DNA of 64,000 nucleotides from Brachyhypopomus gauderio (taxonomy: Eukaryota > Chordata > Actinopteri > Gymnotiformes > Hypopomidae). The notes below the pieces were generated by a model. It saw nothing but the letters and a program-made list of their open reading frames with translations, searched no databases and was not told the origin of the DNA. The stretch covers positions 5,633,739 through 5,697,738 of the forward strand of contig NC_135221.1 in NCBI RefSeq assembly GCF_052324685.1. The letters are read 5' to 3'. Of the stretch, positions 34,277 to 46,772 are shown piece after piece; within the stretch, counting starts at the first letter, position 1, and every line of letters starts with the position of its first letter. Made by a program: the position numbers and the translations under genes.

Positions 34277-34463
34277 ATGAAAAGAAATGTCAGTGTGTTA
34301 ATGAACATTTCTTCTCCGAACTCCTCCGAGTTCACCCTCAGTCGTCCTCCGTGGGTTTCTTCAACTTTGGGGAGCGTCCTGATATTCACCATCATCATCG
34401 ATATACTGGGTAACCTGCTCGTTATTTTCTCCGTGTACAGGAATAAGAAATTAAGAAACGCAG
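34277..34463 (+). CDS. mtnr1a: mtnr1a coding exon 1 (residues 1-62)
   Basis: Starts [13 protein letters not shown] and ends KLRNA before donor GTGAGT, phase 1. Carries the extracellular N-terminus, TM1 and the first intracellular loop. A second ATG (residue 9) is possible, but the first keeps the length equal to the human receptor. Confidence 0.92.
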
Positions 34464-35407
34464 GTGAGTAATCTCTTAACCGTGGACAGGATTTATAACA
34501 CATTTCTCTTACTGACTGGGTGATGATGATTTCTGCATTTGCCCAGATTCAACATGATGTGTACCAGGGCAGGTATATTGTGGTCCACACGCTGAAGTTA
34601 AGCAGACGTTGTGACGGCTTTCACATGTAGGCTACTCATATCGACGAGTCTAGTGTTGTTCAATGCATGTTTTAAAACCCGTAAAAGTACACTCGCCTAA
34701 TATTATTTTTCTCTAAATATTAAAAAAATATTTAAATTTAAATAACAGTAAGCAGTAAGGCATTGATATAGCACCTGCCCCTAATAGCAGGCGTTTACAG
34801 TAGCCTGTCCGTAGACATGCAAGTAGTTTTTTTACATTATTTTGACGATTTTTATTTTTATTATGTTTTATTTTTTATGTTATTTTGATTTATATTGATT
34901 GTTGGAGTGTGTAAATGCGTGAAGACAGTAAATACTCAACTACTCCAAATTGATTGATCAGGATTGATTGGAAAACCGATAATTCTAACAAAAATGTAAA
35001 CCTTGTCCATATTACATTGCGATACACTATTACATTGCAAGATACTAACCGCATTGTCACCGTGGATGAACAATGCTATTTCTACACTTGCTGTGTTACC
35101 TTTATTACTTATCTTACTGGTGATTATTTATATGAATTTAAAAAGATGGCATTCAAACTTGATACTGTGAGAGTGTGTCTGCACTAAGGAACCCTGTATA
35201 GAATATGAGCTTTGGGATGAACTCCCAATAAGCATGAAGCCAGAGATTAGTGGGTCAGGGTAACTCTGTAATTGTTCTGTTTGTTATGATGTTAGCTTCA
35301 TTATGTTTTTCTCTAGTGAGAGCCCCATGTAATTTAGTACAGTCTACTGACCCACTTGGAATATATAATGAGTTGCCTATTTAAAATAACTTGCCATACA
35401 GTACAGT

Positions 35408-35498
<91 letters not shown>

Positions 35499-38400
35499 CC
35501 ATACAGACTGCAAACTATGCCTGCACACCCAGCAATTTGCTTCGCGCTGTTATTTGGGTTAGTGTTGCATCCTCTCTCTCTCTTGATGTAGACAAACCAG
35601 TTCAGCCCCCCAGCGCCTGCCATGACATCACTGTCCGCTTGGATTATTCAGAGCAGACACTCCCTGCTGCTCTGTGGGACTCGTTTCGTCTCACGCAGCA
35701 TTACTTACGGCACTCTACTGCCAATACGCCTCACATCCAGCCACACGTGATGCTACTCTCACCACCGAAGGCTGCTTCCTTAGGTGTTAGTGTGTAACCG
35801 TGTTAGTGTGCACAGGAAGTTCAACTCTGTTTTTCAAAAGGTTAACAGAGAGTTGCTTCTTGATGATATTGTAGTTGGTATATGTTGAAGCTGTCATACA
35901 GAGGGTTTCTTTGCACTTTGCCTGTCTGTCTCTCTTTTCATTTTATTTTAGTGGCACTGACATGTCTTAGCAGCCTGCGGCAGACTTAAGTGAAGCCTGC
36001 TGTTCATTCAAGTAGAACAATGCAGCACTTTGTGCAAAAGGGCTGTGTAACAGAAGGAATCCTTCTTTTAATGAACCTTATTTATGTGGGGGCATAGAAT
36101 ATTCTCTGTTGAGTACTTCATTTGAAAGGTGACAGGCATTCATTTAACGTTCACAGTGAGACAACTAGGGCAAATAGCCGTGGAGTGACTGATCGTTTAA
36201 CTAATGTAGATTTGGGTCGTTTGTTTGTTTTAATGGTTTGTTATTATGTCACAAAGTCTCAATGTCAGTGCCATAACTTGGCAAGCAAATCAGTTGGACA
36301 TATCATTGGCTATGGCTTCATGCCATGTGATGGGGTGTAGTTGACACTGAAGTTCACATCCTCAGTTGTGGCTTGGCCTTTAGCTTGCCTACGGGGTTAT
36401 TCCACTGCCGCAAGGTACAAACCGCTGCTGAAGTTATTAATTGGTACACTGTGGCATTGTGTGTCTGATTCAGCTGTTGGACTGGCTCACGGCTGTGTTA
36501 GTGTGCTGCTTGTTACCTTATTGGTCTCTAAGCTACCAAGAAGCCTCTTGCTGCACTAAGACTTTATTGGATGCTAGAGAAGGTAAGTTCTAAATACATG
36601 GCAGTGAAGCCATTTTCGGGTCCACCGTGAACCTTAATTTACTCTCAGTCATAAAAGGTGAATATCAAATGCAACATCTCTTCCGCCTGTAAAGTTCCAT
36701 GAAGGTCTTTCTCCTGTACTCCTCTTCTTAAACATTGCAGGCATGGTATTCATAAATACATTTTATTGCTACAGTTTAATATTAATCGGGGGCCAGCATG
36801 ACTGCAAAATATATTGCTTTGTTTTTAGGAGAAACATTCTCATCCCCCAAAATTACACCTACACAATTTCTCACTCACCATTAAGAACACGTGCCTCTCC
36901 AGTGCCAAACCTTTTACATCACAACGTACAAAACTAAGACATATGTTTATATCGACCTTAAACCTAATAATTATAAACTCTTGAGTTATAAACAGCTGCT
37001 TTGGAAAACAGGCAGTCCGTTTATTTATAGCATCGATTCCTTGAGCACTTGAGCATCCAATAAGTTCATTGTACCAATGGAAAAAAACACATCACGCCTA
37101 GTGCCGTGATTTAAAACTCTCATTTTAAACCCAGACACCGTTGTCATGTTCGTTCAGCATGCCCGAAAGAGGAATGAGCGAATCTAAAAAAAGAATAGAT
37201 GGCAAAGAGAGCCCTGTGTTATGTACGTCAGCTCTTGCTGCCTCTCATATGGAAACTGCCTTATGATGAGATGAATAAGAGCTTTTCAGCAGTATGTCAG
37301 CGTGTTTGTTCTAAACAGTGGTGAATTAAGGACACTGAAGCGAACGGAGCGGCATAGACCTTCCGTCTGAGTCATGTGGGCTGGCAAGTGTTGTCTTTCA
37401 GCCATAGACCGAGGTGCTGCTGACCCTTAAGTCCAAAGCCCATGTGAAAACGCACATAGCTGAGAGGAGTGTGAATCCACAGGGATCACCCACGAGTGCA
37501 GGCTGCCAACAGACCTCAGCTCTGGGAAGCTTTTCTGCATAGTTCACATGCCAAGGAGTGTGTTGGGTTGCAGGTCTGTTGTTTTGCCAGGGGTCGTATC
37601 TCTGCAGTAATGGGACAGCCTTCAGTCAAAACCCAACTCGTCTTGGGTCACCTTGAGATCATGGTACCTTATGCAAAAGATACAGAGGTGTGGTACAGGA
37701 CATTTCTGTGGTGTGTTAGTCTGCAAAGAGTGATTGGGTTTTTTTTTTTTTTTTTTGCTTTTTCTGGTGTCTATGTTTACCTTATGGCAGGGTATGAGTA
37801 AACATAGCTCGATGCAGTGTATTCATCATCTTCAAATTAATTAGAGCATCATCAATTTCCTGTTCCCAAGGCTTAACAAAATCAGCCCTGGATCAGATTG
37901 CAGGGCTGGAAAACTCTTCAAAGCAAAGTGAACATTCCACATCCCATTTATTTGTCCAAGTCTGCATACAGCCTTATCAGTGGGAAAAGGAGATAATAAA
38001 ATGAGCTCAGTCCTGATGTTCAACCGTGAAGAATGGATACGTTCGGTCCCCGCCGGATACAGAGAGCACTTTAGGGGCCGATCCTGCCAGAGAGAAAGTC
38101 CACACAAGCTGGTCAGATTGTCAGGAAGAACAACCAGCTGTTTCTCTTATTCACTCGACGTGATCCGTCCTGCTTTTTAACAGCTTGTTCCTTTTTGTCT
38201 GGTTTTACTCCCTTGAAGCTGATCTATTTTTCTATTTTCTTTTTATTTTTGGTTTGGTTTCATATGATTGTGGTTGTGTCTGTTCAACTGACTAGCCCAG
38301 TCCTAAAAAAGCAATGAAAATTAGAGCTGGGAAGAGTTTCTCTCTCTGTGCCCACTGCCCCATCCCCCGGGAATGAATTTTTATTGATTTTATAAAGATT

Positions 38401-41400
38401 GATTGCTAATAATTTGCCAAATGTAAAATGTAACATTTAAACATAGCATGTGATGTAAAGAAATCGGCTTGTGGCTTGAAAAGGCACTTTTGACCTTAAG
38501 TACACTGAAAGAATGAGGAAGAGATCTTTGACGTTCTTTGGCTTTGAAAGGATTTGACAAAACTAGCATCTCTTATTGTGTGTAGAAAAGTCATCATGAG
38601 AGATTTGCCCTTCAGCATAAATGCCATTAGTGTCATGGGCAAACTGACAATACAGTCCTCACTGTTTAGCTTTGACATGTTCAGAATGGCCTCGATATTA
38701 GAATAAGTTAATGCAGGTGATAGCCTTTCTGAAGATATGCCGAAGGTATTTTGGAAACAGGAATACTGCATGGTTTTTCAATTACCTTCTATTAGCAGTA
38801 TTTGTTTATGCATGTCTGTAATTTTTCTCCCCTCTCTAAATTAAAGGACTTCTTGTCAGCCCATATTGCCCACATAACAGAACCCAAAATTCTTGATCAG
38901 GTCCTAAAATATAATACCAGGCATTCTGAATTTTCTAATTATGAGAAATATAGTGGGAGTCGAAAAATCAATAGCAAATTGCCATTTGGGCTGCGATTGG
39001 ACAAGGAGATTAAACCCCTTCATTCATAGCTTTCAATTTAAGTGCTCACATCAGACCTTAATGTATAATATGTCTTACTGTTCCTTTATGCAATATATTT
39101 AATAATGGTCTTTATGGTACGGTCATCCAATGGATGGAGTACTTCAGTGAGGCACTCTAGTCTTATTTATCGCCTGTGTTCTCAGAGAGCCACATCTTCC
39201 CTTATGAGCTGGAAAAGATGGCCATGACGTGTTGTGAGATTATCTAGGGCCACACCGGGGGCGCCTGCTGGGTGTAGCAGGTCTCCACCCGAATGGCTAC
39301 GTCTCCATGCTTGTCCCTCATCCCTCATCATTACGTAAAGGGGGAATCTGTCAATCCAGATCCAGAAGATGAAGATATGGAGATACCACTGCAAGAACAA
39401 CTCCAGGCCCCACATGTTCCCCCACACGGAGCGCTCTTCTGCTCCAGTGGTGGCCTCCAGCGTCCACTAAATCATGAATGGATGTGCTTGGGTATTCCTG
39501 GAGCCCCACCACATGATCTGTCATGGTGAGCAGAGTGACAACAGTATGACACGAGAGAAGAAAATCCGATCTCGTGTTCTGGCCTTCACTGATGACAAGA
39601 TCGGTTCGGCCAGGTCGGTAAACCGGCCAGGTCGGTAAAGGGTCAGAAGCCCCTTGTTATGAAAGCCAGATTAATTTATTCTCAAAGCCACGGGGAACAG
39701 GGTGCATCAAACTAAAGATGGAACACACATGATATTTCAAAACACTTTAAATTGTAATTGTGTCTTCCTGCAGTGACTCATGAAGGCCAGGGTCCCACAG
39801 ATGTAATAATAATGTAGGACTGAGAGAAGCAGGTCAGCACTGATCACATTATTGTGCACGCCTCAAGGTCTCGCCTGCGGTATGTGAGCTGATTGACACA
39901 TCCGATCAGCTCAGAGAATTATGGCCTTTGCTAGCTTAGGGCATTATAAATGTTTTAAGGCTTATTGTTGTGCGTGCATGTTCATTATGATTTAGGCTGG
40001 AAGTAGAATGTGTGTAAACCCGTAACAATTACGATGAAATAAAAAGATTTTTGTAATAAAAGCCAACAGAGCAAACAAGTCAAGACCTTCAGATCACAGT
40101 CGAGTTAATAATGAAGTTCTTATCATTGGAAATGAAGTTCAGAAGAATTCTTTGTCTTCACATATATGGTACATCTAAGAGTTGACAGTAGCTTCAGTTT
40201 CAAGAACATTGCTAGCAAAATTTCAAACTGTACATAACCACCATAGCATCTCTAAAGCCTGTGGCATTCTCTCCTTTGCTACCACTGAGAAATGTATAGA
40301 AAGTTGTCACATCTAGACTGTGTTACTGTAACACTCTTATCTGGCCAAGAGCTATATTAATACTCTGAAATGAGTTCAGAATGTGGCAGCTATAATCCTC
40401 ACTCATGCTAGAATTAGAGATCACATTACACCAGTCCTCCGATCCCTCTGTGTGCTTCTCTTTCATATATACTTTTCAGAGATGACCATTCTTTAAACTG
40501 TCCTGGCCCTTTCTACATTAGTAGATATTCATTTTATATGAGCCTGAGGTATGTTGTTCACTTCTTGTACATTTCCTTTAACCTTCTTGCTATAAATAGA
40601 ATTGCTTATTTATTTATTATTGATAACATTGTTGCCAGTCTACACATAAGAACCACTCTGAGCATGTATATTGTTCAATGCAAGGTCATCACAGATTGTG
40701 TGGTTAACATACACAAGCAGCTCACTGCTCTACAAGAAACCTCACTGTCTGGCGTGCACCACATCACTGCCAGCGCACTGTTCTGTGGACACAGGAGACA
40801 GGTGAACTCTTTACTAAATGTGCACTGGATTCATGTCAGTGAACCAAAATATGGGATCCAACAGCATCCAAAACAATAAATAAAGCACTGAAAAATAAGC
40901 AAACAAATCAATCAACCAGCTGGCAGTCTTAGGTGGGTATCTCAGGTGGTTATCCCAGGTGGTTATCCTAGGTGGATATCCTAAAATGATTCATACACTG
41001 AGAGTTTTGAGAGAAATGTCCTGAAATACCTCCATACTGCTGAGCAAGATTTATCTGCAGCTATAGAAGGATTGATTACTGCTAAAAAGGAAGTTACACT
41101 GGTTATTAAAGATAAGGTTTCCCATATTTTAAAAATATAAACGAGTGAGTAGGCCAGGCGTGCCCGAGCCTGGTACTAGTGATCTGCCAGCCGACAGAGT
41201 TTAGTTCTTATCCAGTGAATCAAGTTCTTGTTCGTTACTTGTTAGTGTTCTCAATATTAAAGCTGAATTCATGTACTGAGACAAGGCTCAGAAGTTTAAA
41301 TAGTTCTTCACAGGAGACCTACATATCATGTGACAGTAGCAGGTGCCACCCAAATCCTTTTAATAGAGTAGGCAGCTGACTTACTTAGAAAAGACCTAAC

Positions 41401-42719
41401 TTAATTATATGCAATAAAGGTCAGGCTATTAAAATGCAAGTTAAAAAGATAGGACATGCATGTCTAGACCTTATGCTTTAAAGATGTCAGGAGAAACAAG
41501 AAAGTTTTTCGTTTCATGTTTTTATTTATTTTTTTGGCTTGTGTCATCATCTGTTTTCCATGTGCTTTTATTATGCGCTGGTGACTGAAAAAGAGAACAT
41601 TTCCTTTCATCTTTGTGTGGAAGAAAAGCAAAAATGTCTCCTGCAAACATGTCCAGGCTCTCTGCAAAATCTTTGTTTAAGATAAAACCCTTAGCTTGTT
41701 ATTTCAATTAAAGAAAGTTATGAGCATTTTTGTTTATGAAAGTTAAAGAAAGTTATGAGCATCATCTGTCCTTGGCATTTTGAATTATTTTGTGAATATA
41801 AATGTCTGATGATGAAGGAACGCTGAGCGTGTGCTGTGGTTGTCTTGCAGGGAACACATTTGTTGTGAGCCTGGCCGTAGCAGACCTGCTGGTGGCCGTC
41901 TACCCATACCCCCTGGTCCTCACCTCCATCTTCCAGAACGGATGGAACTTGGGCTTCATCCACTGCCAAATCAGCGGCTTCCTGATGGGTCTGAGTGTCG
42001 TGGGTTCCATATTCAACATCACGGCCATCGCCATCAACCGCTACTGTTACATTTGCCACAGCCTCAAGTACGACAAGCTCTACAGCAAAAAAAACTCCCT
42101 GTGCTACGTCCTCCTCATCTGGGTGCTAACTGTGGTTGCTATTGTGCCAAACTTCTATGTGGGTTCCCTGCAGTACGACCCCCGTGTGTTCTCCTGCACG
42201 TTTGCGCAGTCGGCCAGCTCGGCTTACACCATCGCGGTGGTCTCCTTCCACTTCCTCCTTCCCATCCTGGTCGTCACCTACTGCTACATGAGGATCTGGA
42301 TCCTGGTCATTCAGGTTCGCAAGCGCGTCAAACCGGAGCTCCGGCCCAAGCTCACGCCGCACGACGTCAGGAACTTCGTCACCATGTTCGTGGTGTTCGT
42401 GCTCTTCGCCGTGTGCTGGGCGCCGCTCAACCTCATCGGCCTGGCCGTGGCCGCAGACCCAGAGCGGGTAGCACCACACGTCCCTGAGTGGATCTTCGTA
42501 TCCAGTTACTTCATGGCCTATTTCAACAGCTGCCTTAATGCCATCGTCTACGGGCTGCTCAATCAGAACTTCCGTCGAGAGTACAAAAAGATTATTGTTT
42601 CATTTTGCACTGCTAAGGTGTTCTTCCCAGAGATCTCCAATGAAGCCGTGGACAGAATCAAAAGCAAGCCATCCCATTTAATAACCAACAACAACCAAAT
42701 AAAAGTAGACTCAGTATAA
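34277..42719 (+). CDS. mtnr1a: mtnr1a, melatonin receptor 1A (Mel1a), two coding exons
   Basis: Class-A G-protein-coupled receptor for melatonin, at the plasma membrane, Gi-coupled in known vertebrate members. Exons 34277-34463 and 41851-42719 join in phase 1 to 351 aa (human MTNR1A 350). Visible: N-terminal glycosylation sites NVS, NIS and NSS; TM1 GN46; AVAD74 in TM2; the disulfide pair C101 and C178; the melatonin-family NRY box (N125-Y127) followed by [14 protein letters not shown]163 and Q182, equivalent to the melatonin-contacting N162 and Q181 of human MT1; CWAPLN in TM6; NAIVY, the family variant of NPxxY, in TM7. The end [11 protein letters not shown] closely matches human MT1 (TNNNVVKVDSV) and is a known PDZ ligand. 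The single intron after KLRNAG is in the family's usual place. It lies next to fat1, as in human. Confidence 0.95.
35408..35498. repeat. CA microsatellite
   Basis: About 45 CA units in the mtnr1a intron. Confidence 0.98.
40270..40500 (+). mobile_element. LINE (L2-like) reverse-transcriptase ORF 3' fragment
   Basis: One plus frame reads [20 protein letters not shown] and goes on VLRSL, the hallmark near the C-terminus of fish L2-type ORF2 (usually [27 protein letters not shown]). Upstream, in another frame, HLD...TLLSGQ can be read, so it is frameshifted. A dead remnant. Confidence 0.7.
41851..42719 (+). CDS. mtnr1a: mtnr1a coding exon 2 (residues 63-351)
   Basis: Acceptor TTGTCTTGCAG, then [20 protein letters not shown] (human [20 protein letters not shown]). 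Contains TM2 to TM7 and the C-terminal tail, with stop TAA at 42717-42719. The exon is GC-rich compared with its flanks. Its upstream in-frame Met in the intron is not used. Confidence 0.95.
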
Positions 42720-44160
42720 TCCCTCAAAGACTTGGGACACTGTGAACAAGGAATATACCAAACACACATCTTAGCCATTTTACAAAAAAACAAGTATACC
42801 AACTCATTCTCATTCCCAACGTGTCATATTTTGAAGCATGGACAATATATGTATAGTCCAAAGTGCTGTTTTCAGGTGCCAATATGACACATAACAGTCC
42901 CACAGGTATCAAGCTAAATTGTACTACATCGAAATTCAATGCGTATGGCAAAAAGAGACCCACTTGTATTGATTAAATTTATTTTACAGTATGTCTGGTA
43001 TTGGTTTGTTGAATGCTGATTTACTCCTTTAACTATAGTTTATTTTTATCAGATTTGCAAAAGTTTTGTCCAGGTACACTGGCTGTTTTCATAATCCATG
43101 CTCTATTTTACAATGCTAAAAAATAGCAGTCTGTCCACAGAGAAAATTGAAACTGCACAGGAATTTGGGGATATATAGGAATAGTATCATTGGAATAACT
43201 ATCCATAATATGTAAATCATCACACATTTATTCTACAAACATAACAAAAATATATTTTTTATTTTACATAACAAGGGCTTGAGGTTGACAAGAGCTATGA
43301 CTTCATGTTTTCTGGAAACCAATATTGTTTTAACTCACTGCTTAAAGGGCTACGTGACAATGAGAACAGTATTGGGAAATGTGAAAGGTCACTGGATGCC
43401 AACCTTTTGACCTAGGCCTTCAAACTCAGCAGATGCTGTCTCCCTTAAGCCATGTCCATGAATCAATTTATGGGCACCTGCTTGGCCAGCCAAGGTGCGG
43501 GTCTGCTGAGTATTACTGTGACAATGCTAATTAACCTGTGAACTCCCTACATAGCCAAACAAAAGGATTGTGTAACATCGACCTTTTGACCCAAAGCCTT
43601 CAAATGTGTAACGCACCTAGTTTGGGGCTTCTGAATCTCACGGCTGGTCCGCAGGCCTCTGGAATGTTGCTTTGATCTTTTTTAATTTAAATATATTTGT
43701 ACTTGGGCACAATGCATGGGTCACAGAAGGCTGATGGTGCGGTCTACATTGTCCAAACATGGGGTCATTTATCTCTGACCTGCCTGCCCTGTCCAGAGGA
43801 AGATAACAAAAAGGACATTTCTTTAGCCTTTAGATAATAGCTCTGTTGTTTATGAAATTAAACAAGATATTGTCATTTTCCAGAAAACAGGAAAGTAGAC
43901 AGTGCTATTCAGTAGTGTTACTGCAGCACACAGCAAAAAGTGTTTTGGCATTACTATTGTATAATATGGGTAACGCGCTGACAAAGGTTTATGTTAATTT
44001 TCCATAAGTGAAACATCATGATACCGTCTAATATATGACAAAGATATGTATAAAAAAATTATATATGCCATGCATGTCAGAATCTGACACCGAAAGTGCA
44101 CCAGTGTGTACACTGATCAAAGTGTTTGGCCCACACTTCATCATATAATGAAATGGGAAT
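42720..44160. other. Downstream flank of mtnr1a
   Basis: No gene seen. The block 43370-43680 is of normal sequence complexity with clustered homeodomain-like TAATTA cores and could include conserved non-coding DNA, but nothing here proves it. Confidence 0.5.
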
Positions 44161-45277
44161 GAGAATGCGTTGGAAGAATACCGTACTGTATTAAAAGAGT
44201 GAGAATGTGTTGGAAGAATACCGTACTGTATTAAAAGAGTGAGAATGCGTTGGAAAAATACCGTACTGTATTAAAAGAGTGAGAATGCGTTGGAAGAATA
44301 CCGTACTGTATTAAAAGAGTGAGAATGTGTTGGAAGAATACCGTACTGTATTAAAAGAGTGAGAATGTGTTGGAAAAATACCGTACTGTATGAAAAGAGT
44401 GAGAATGTGTTGGAAGAATACCGTACTGTATGAAAAGAGTGAGAATGTGTTGGAAGAATACCGTACTGTATGAAAAGAGTGAGAATGTGTTGGAAAAATA
44501 CCGTACTGTATTAAAAGAGTGAGAATGTGTTGGAAGAATACCGTACTGTATGAAAAGAGTGAGAATGTGTTGGAAGAATACCGTACTGTATGAAAAGAGT
44601 GAGAATGTGTTGGAAAAATACCGTACTGTATTAAAAGAGTGAGAATGCATTGGAAAAATACCGTACTGTATTAAAAGAGTGAGAATGTGTTGGAAAAATA
44701 CCGTACTGTATTAAAAGAGTGAGAATGCGTTGGAAAAATACCGCACTGTATGAAAAGAGTGAGAATGCATTGGAAGAATACCGTACTGTATTAAAAGAGT
44801 GAGAATGTGTTGGAAGAATACCGTACTGTATTAAAAGAGTGAGAATGTGTTGGAAAAATACCGTACTGTATTAAAAGAGTAAGAATGCGTTGGAAGAATA
44901 CCGTACTGTATTAAAAGAGTGAGAACGCGTTGGAAAAATACCGTACTGTATTAAAAGAGTGAGAATGCGTTGGAAGAATACCGTACTGTATTAAAAGATT
45001 GAGAATGCGTTGGAAGAATACCGTACTGTATTAAAAGAGTGAGAATGCGTTGGAAAAATACCGCACTGTATGAAAAGAGTGAGAATGCATTGGAAGAATA
45101 CCGTACTGTATTAAAAGAGTGAGAATGTGTTGGAAGAATACCGTACTGTATTAAAAGAGTGAGAATGTGTTGGAAAAATACCGTACTGTATTAAAAGAGT
45201 GAGAATGCGTTGGAAGAATACCGTACTGTATTAAAAGATTGAGAATGCGTTGGAAGAATACCGTACTGTATTAAAAG
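44161..45277. repeat. Satellite array, 28 copies of a 40-bp unit
   Basis: Unit GAGAATGYGTTGGAARAATA plus CCGTACTGTATTAAAAGAGT. All 28 units are exactly 40 bases, differing only by substitutions. Units at 44721-44880 recur at 45041-45200, and units ending AAAAGATT recur at 44961-45000 and 45201-45240, showing multi-unit duplication. Confidence 0.97.
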
Positions 45278-46586
45278 TATAAACAACATATTTAAGTATA
45301 AAGGGTGGATGCAATTTACTGGTTCTTTATAAAAAAGCACACTGCACATGTCCTCAGTCTCAATGTTTACAATATTTCATAATGGAAGGATATGTATTAA
45401 TTTAATGTGTGAAAATTGGTCATTCTATCAAGGAGATTAACCTTAAGCTGTCAGCTCCATGTTTAAATGGGTTTGAAATCAGATTTGATTAAACAATTAC
45501 ATCAGATGACTTTACTCTGAATTGGCCTTTCTGCTTTGTTATATGTAACACGTACCAAAATGTTTTTTTGTTGTTGTTGCAATAAAATGTATTTCCTCAC
45601 TGTAGACCTTCACTGCTCTCCAGCAAAATGTGGACATATGGCAGTTGCATCAACACACTACAGACATAAGTGTCATCATCAACAGACTGTTGGATATGAT
45701 ATCATGATATCATACAGATATCATGATTTGGTCTGGTTTTGATGGGCCACCTCTATTGTATGTGAACTGGTGGAAGTTTATTGTGACAATTACAACAATT
45801 AAAGTAAAACCGAATTTTCAGGATCAATGAGAACCGATGAGAAAAAAGTGTAATTTGAACTTTTTCTCCACCAGCTTAAATTAAGTCACATGCAGAATCA
45901 AAACCATGTACATTAATGACAAACAACAATGAAGTGAACAAAGACTCAGTATAAACAATCAAAAATTATGGGACACTATAAAAAACATCTCAGCCATTTC
46001 CAGCCACTAAACAGTGAACAGTATAATACACTGGATATTTAAAAAGTGCAGACGGTTAATCTAATGTGTGTGTGTGTGTGTGTGTGTGGGTGTGTGTTTT
46101 AACTGCTGCTTGCCCTCTGTCTCCATGTACATTTATTTAAGGAGCACAGACATGTTTGTTTAGCATATGAATCCTTTACGGACATTACAATGTCATCAGT
46201 GCTATTTGATGTCTTTACAAAATAACAAAATACATTGAAGAGAGACCTTAATGAGCAGATTTCACAATTCAATATGCATTTGATGATTTTTGCCATATGG
46301 CATTTAGATAAGCCAATAAAATATTGATCAGGAACTGTCTCATTCACACACACACACAATCTAACTATTATCTACTATGTTTAATACATATAGTATTATT
46401 ATTATCATCTAGTGAGAGGCTGATGGATTCTGTACACACATGATGTAAATTATAGTTTGTATATAGAATTTGTTTGAACATTATCATGTGTGCGTAATGG
46501 TATGTAAAAATAAAAAAGCTGAAATACCATAAATAAAATGTTTGTACTCATGTACCCCAGGTAAGTCTGGTTTTTTATTTTATGTT
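45278..46586. other. Intergenic, AT-rich
   Basis: No gene seen. Contains a short palindromic stretch (TGATATCATGATATCA, about 45698) and a TG run at about 46066-46098. Confidence 0.55.
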
Positions 46587-46764
46587 CAGAGGTGTCAATT
46601 CCAGGTTCAGAAAGTAAAAGTCCTCACCAGGATTTTGCTCAAGCTTGCTAGATTTTCTAATTAGTGCAATCCAGGTAAAATTAGTGGAATCAACACAATC
46701 CAGGAAGCCTGAGCAAAATCCTGGTGAGGACTTTTACTTTCTGAACCTGGAATTGACACCTCCG
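46587..46764. mobile_element. hAT-type foldback MITE with 8-bp target duplication
   Basis: Arms of about 58 bases starting CAGAGGTGTCAATTCCAGG are near-perfect inverted repeats (one internal mismatch and one near the tip) around a short loop. Both sides are flanked by TTTATGTT (46579-46586 and 46765-46772). The 8-bp duplication and CAGRGGTGTC-like ends are typical of hAT elements. Confidence 0.88.
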
Positions 46765-46772
46765 TTTATGTT

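Larger units (their letters stand above)
34464..41850. other. mtnr1a intron 1
   Basis: 7.4-kb intron. Contains a CA microsatellite (35408-35498), a LINE fragment (40270-40500), a short CAGGTGGTTATC-type repeat (about 40930-40985) and a 24-bp direct repeat (AAAGAAAGTTATGAGCAT) at about 41710-41765. No nested gene seen. Confidence 0.65.

Noticed and set aside
39182..39529. Overlapping 80-codon frames on both strands in the mtnr1a intron
   Set aside because: No domain, splice partner or conservation cue; treated as chance.
41831..42487. Second protein frame of 218 codons inside mtnr1a exon 2
   Set aside because: Shadow of the GC-rich receptor exon; the receptor frame is strongly conserved.
44351..44650. 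99-codon minus-strand frame of Ser-Phe repeats
   Set aside because: Read-through of the 40-bp satellite.
44161..45277. CRISPR array
   Set aside because: The 40-bp units are directly adjacent with no spacers, and the window is vertebrate.
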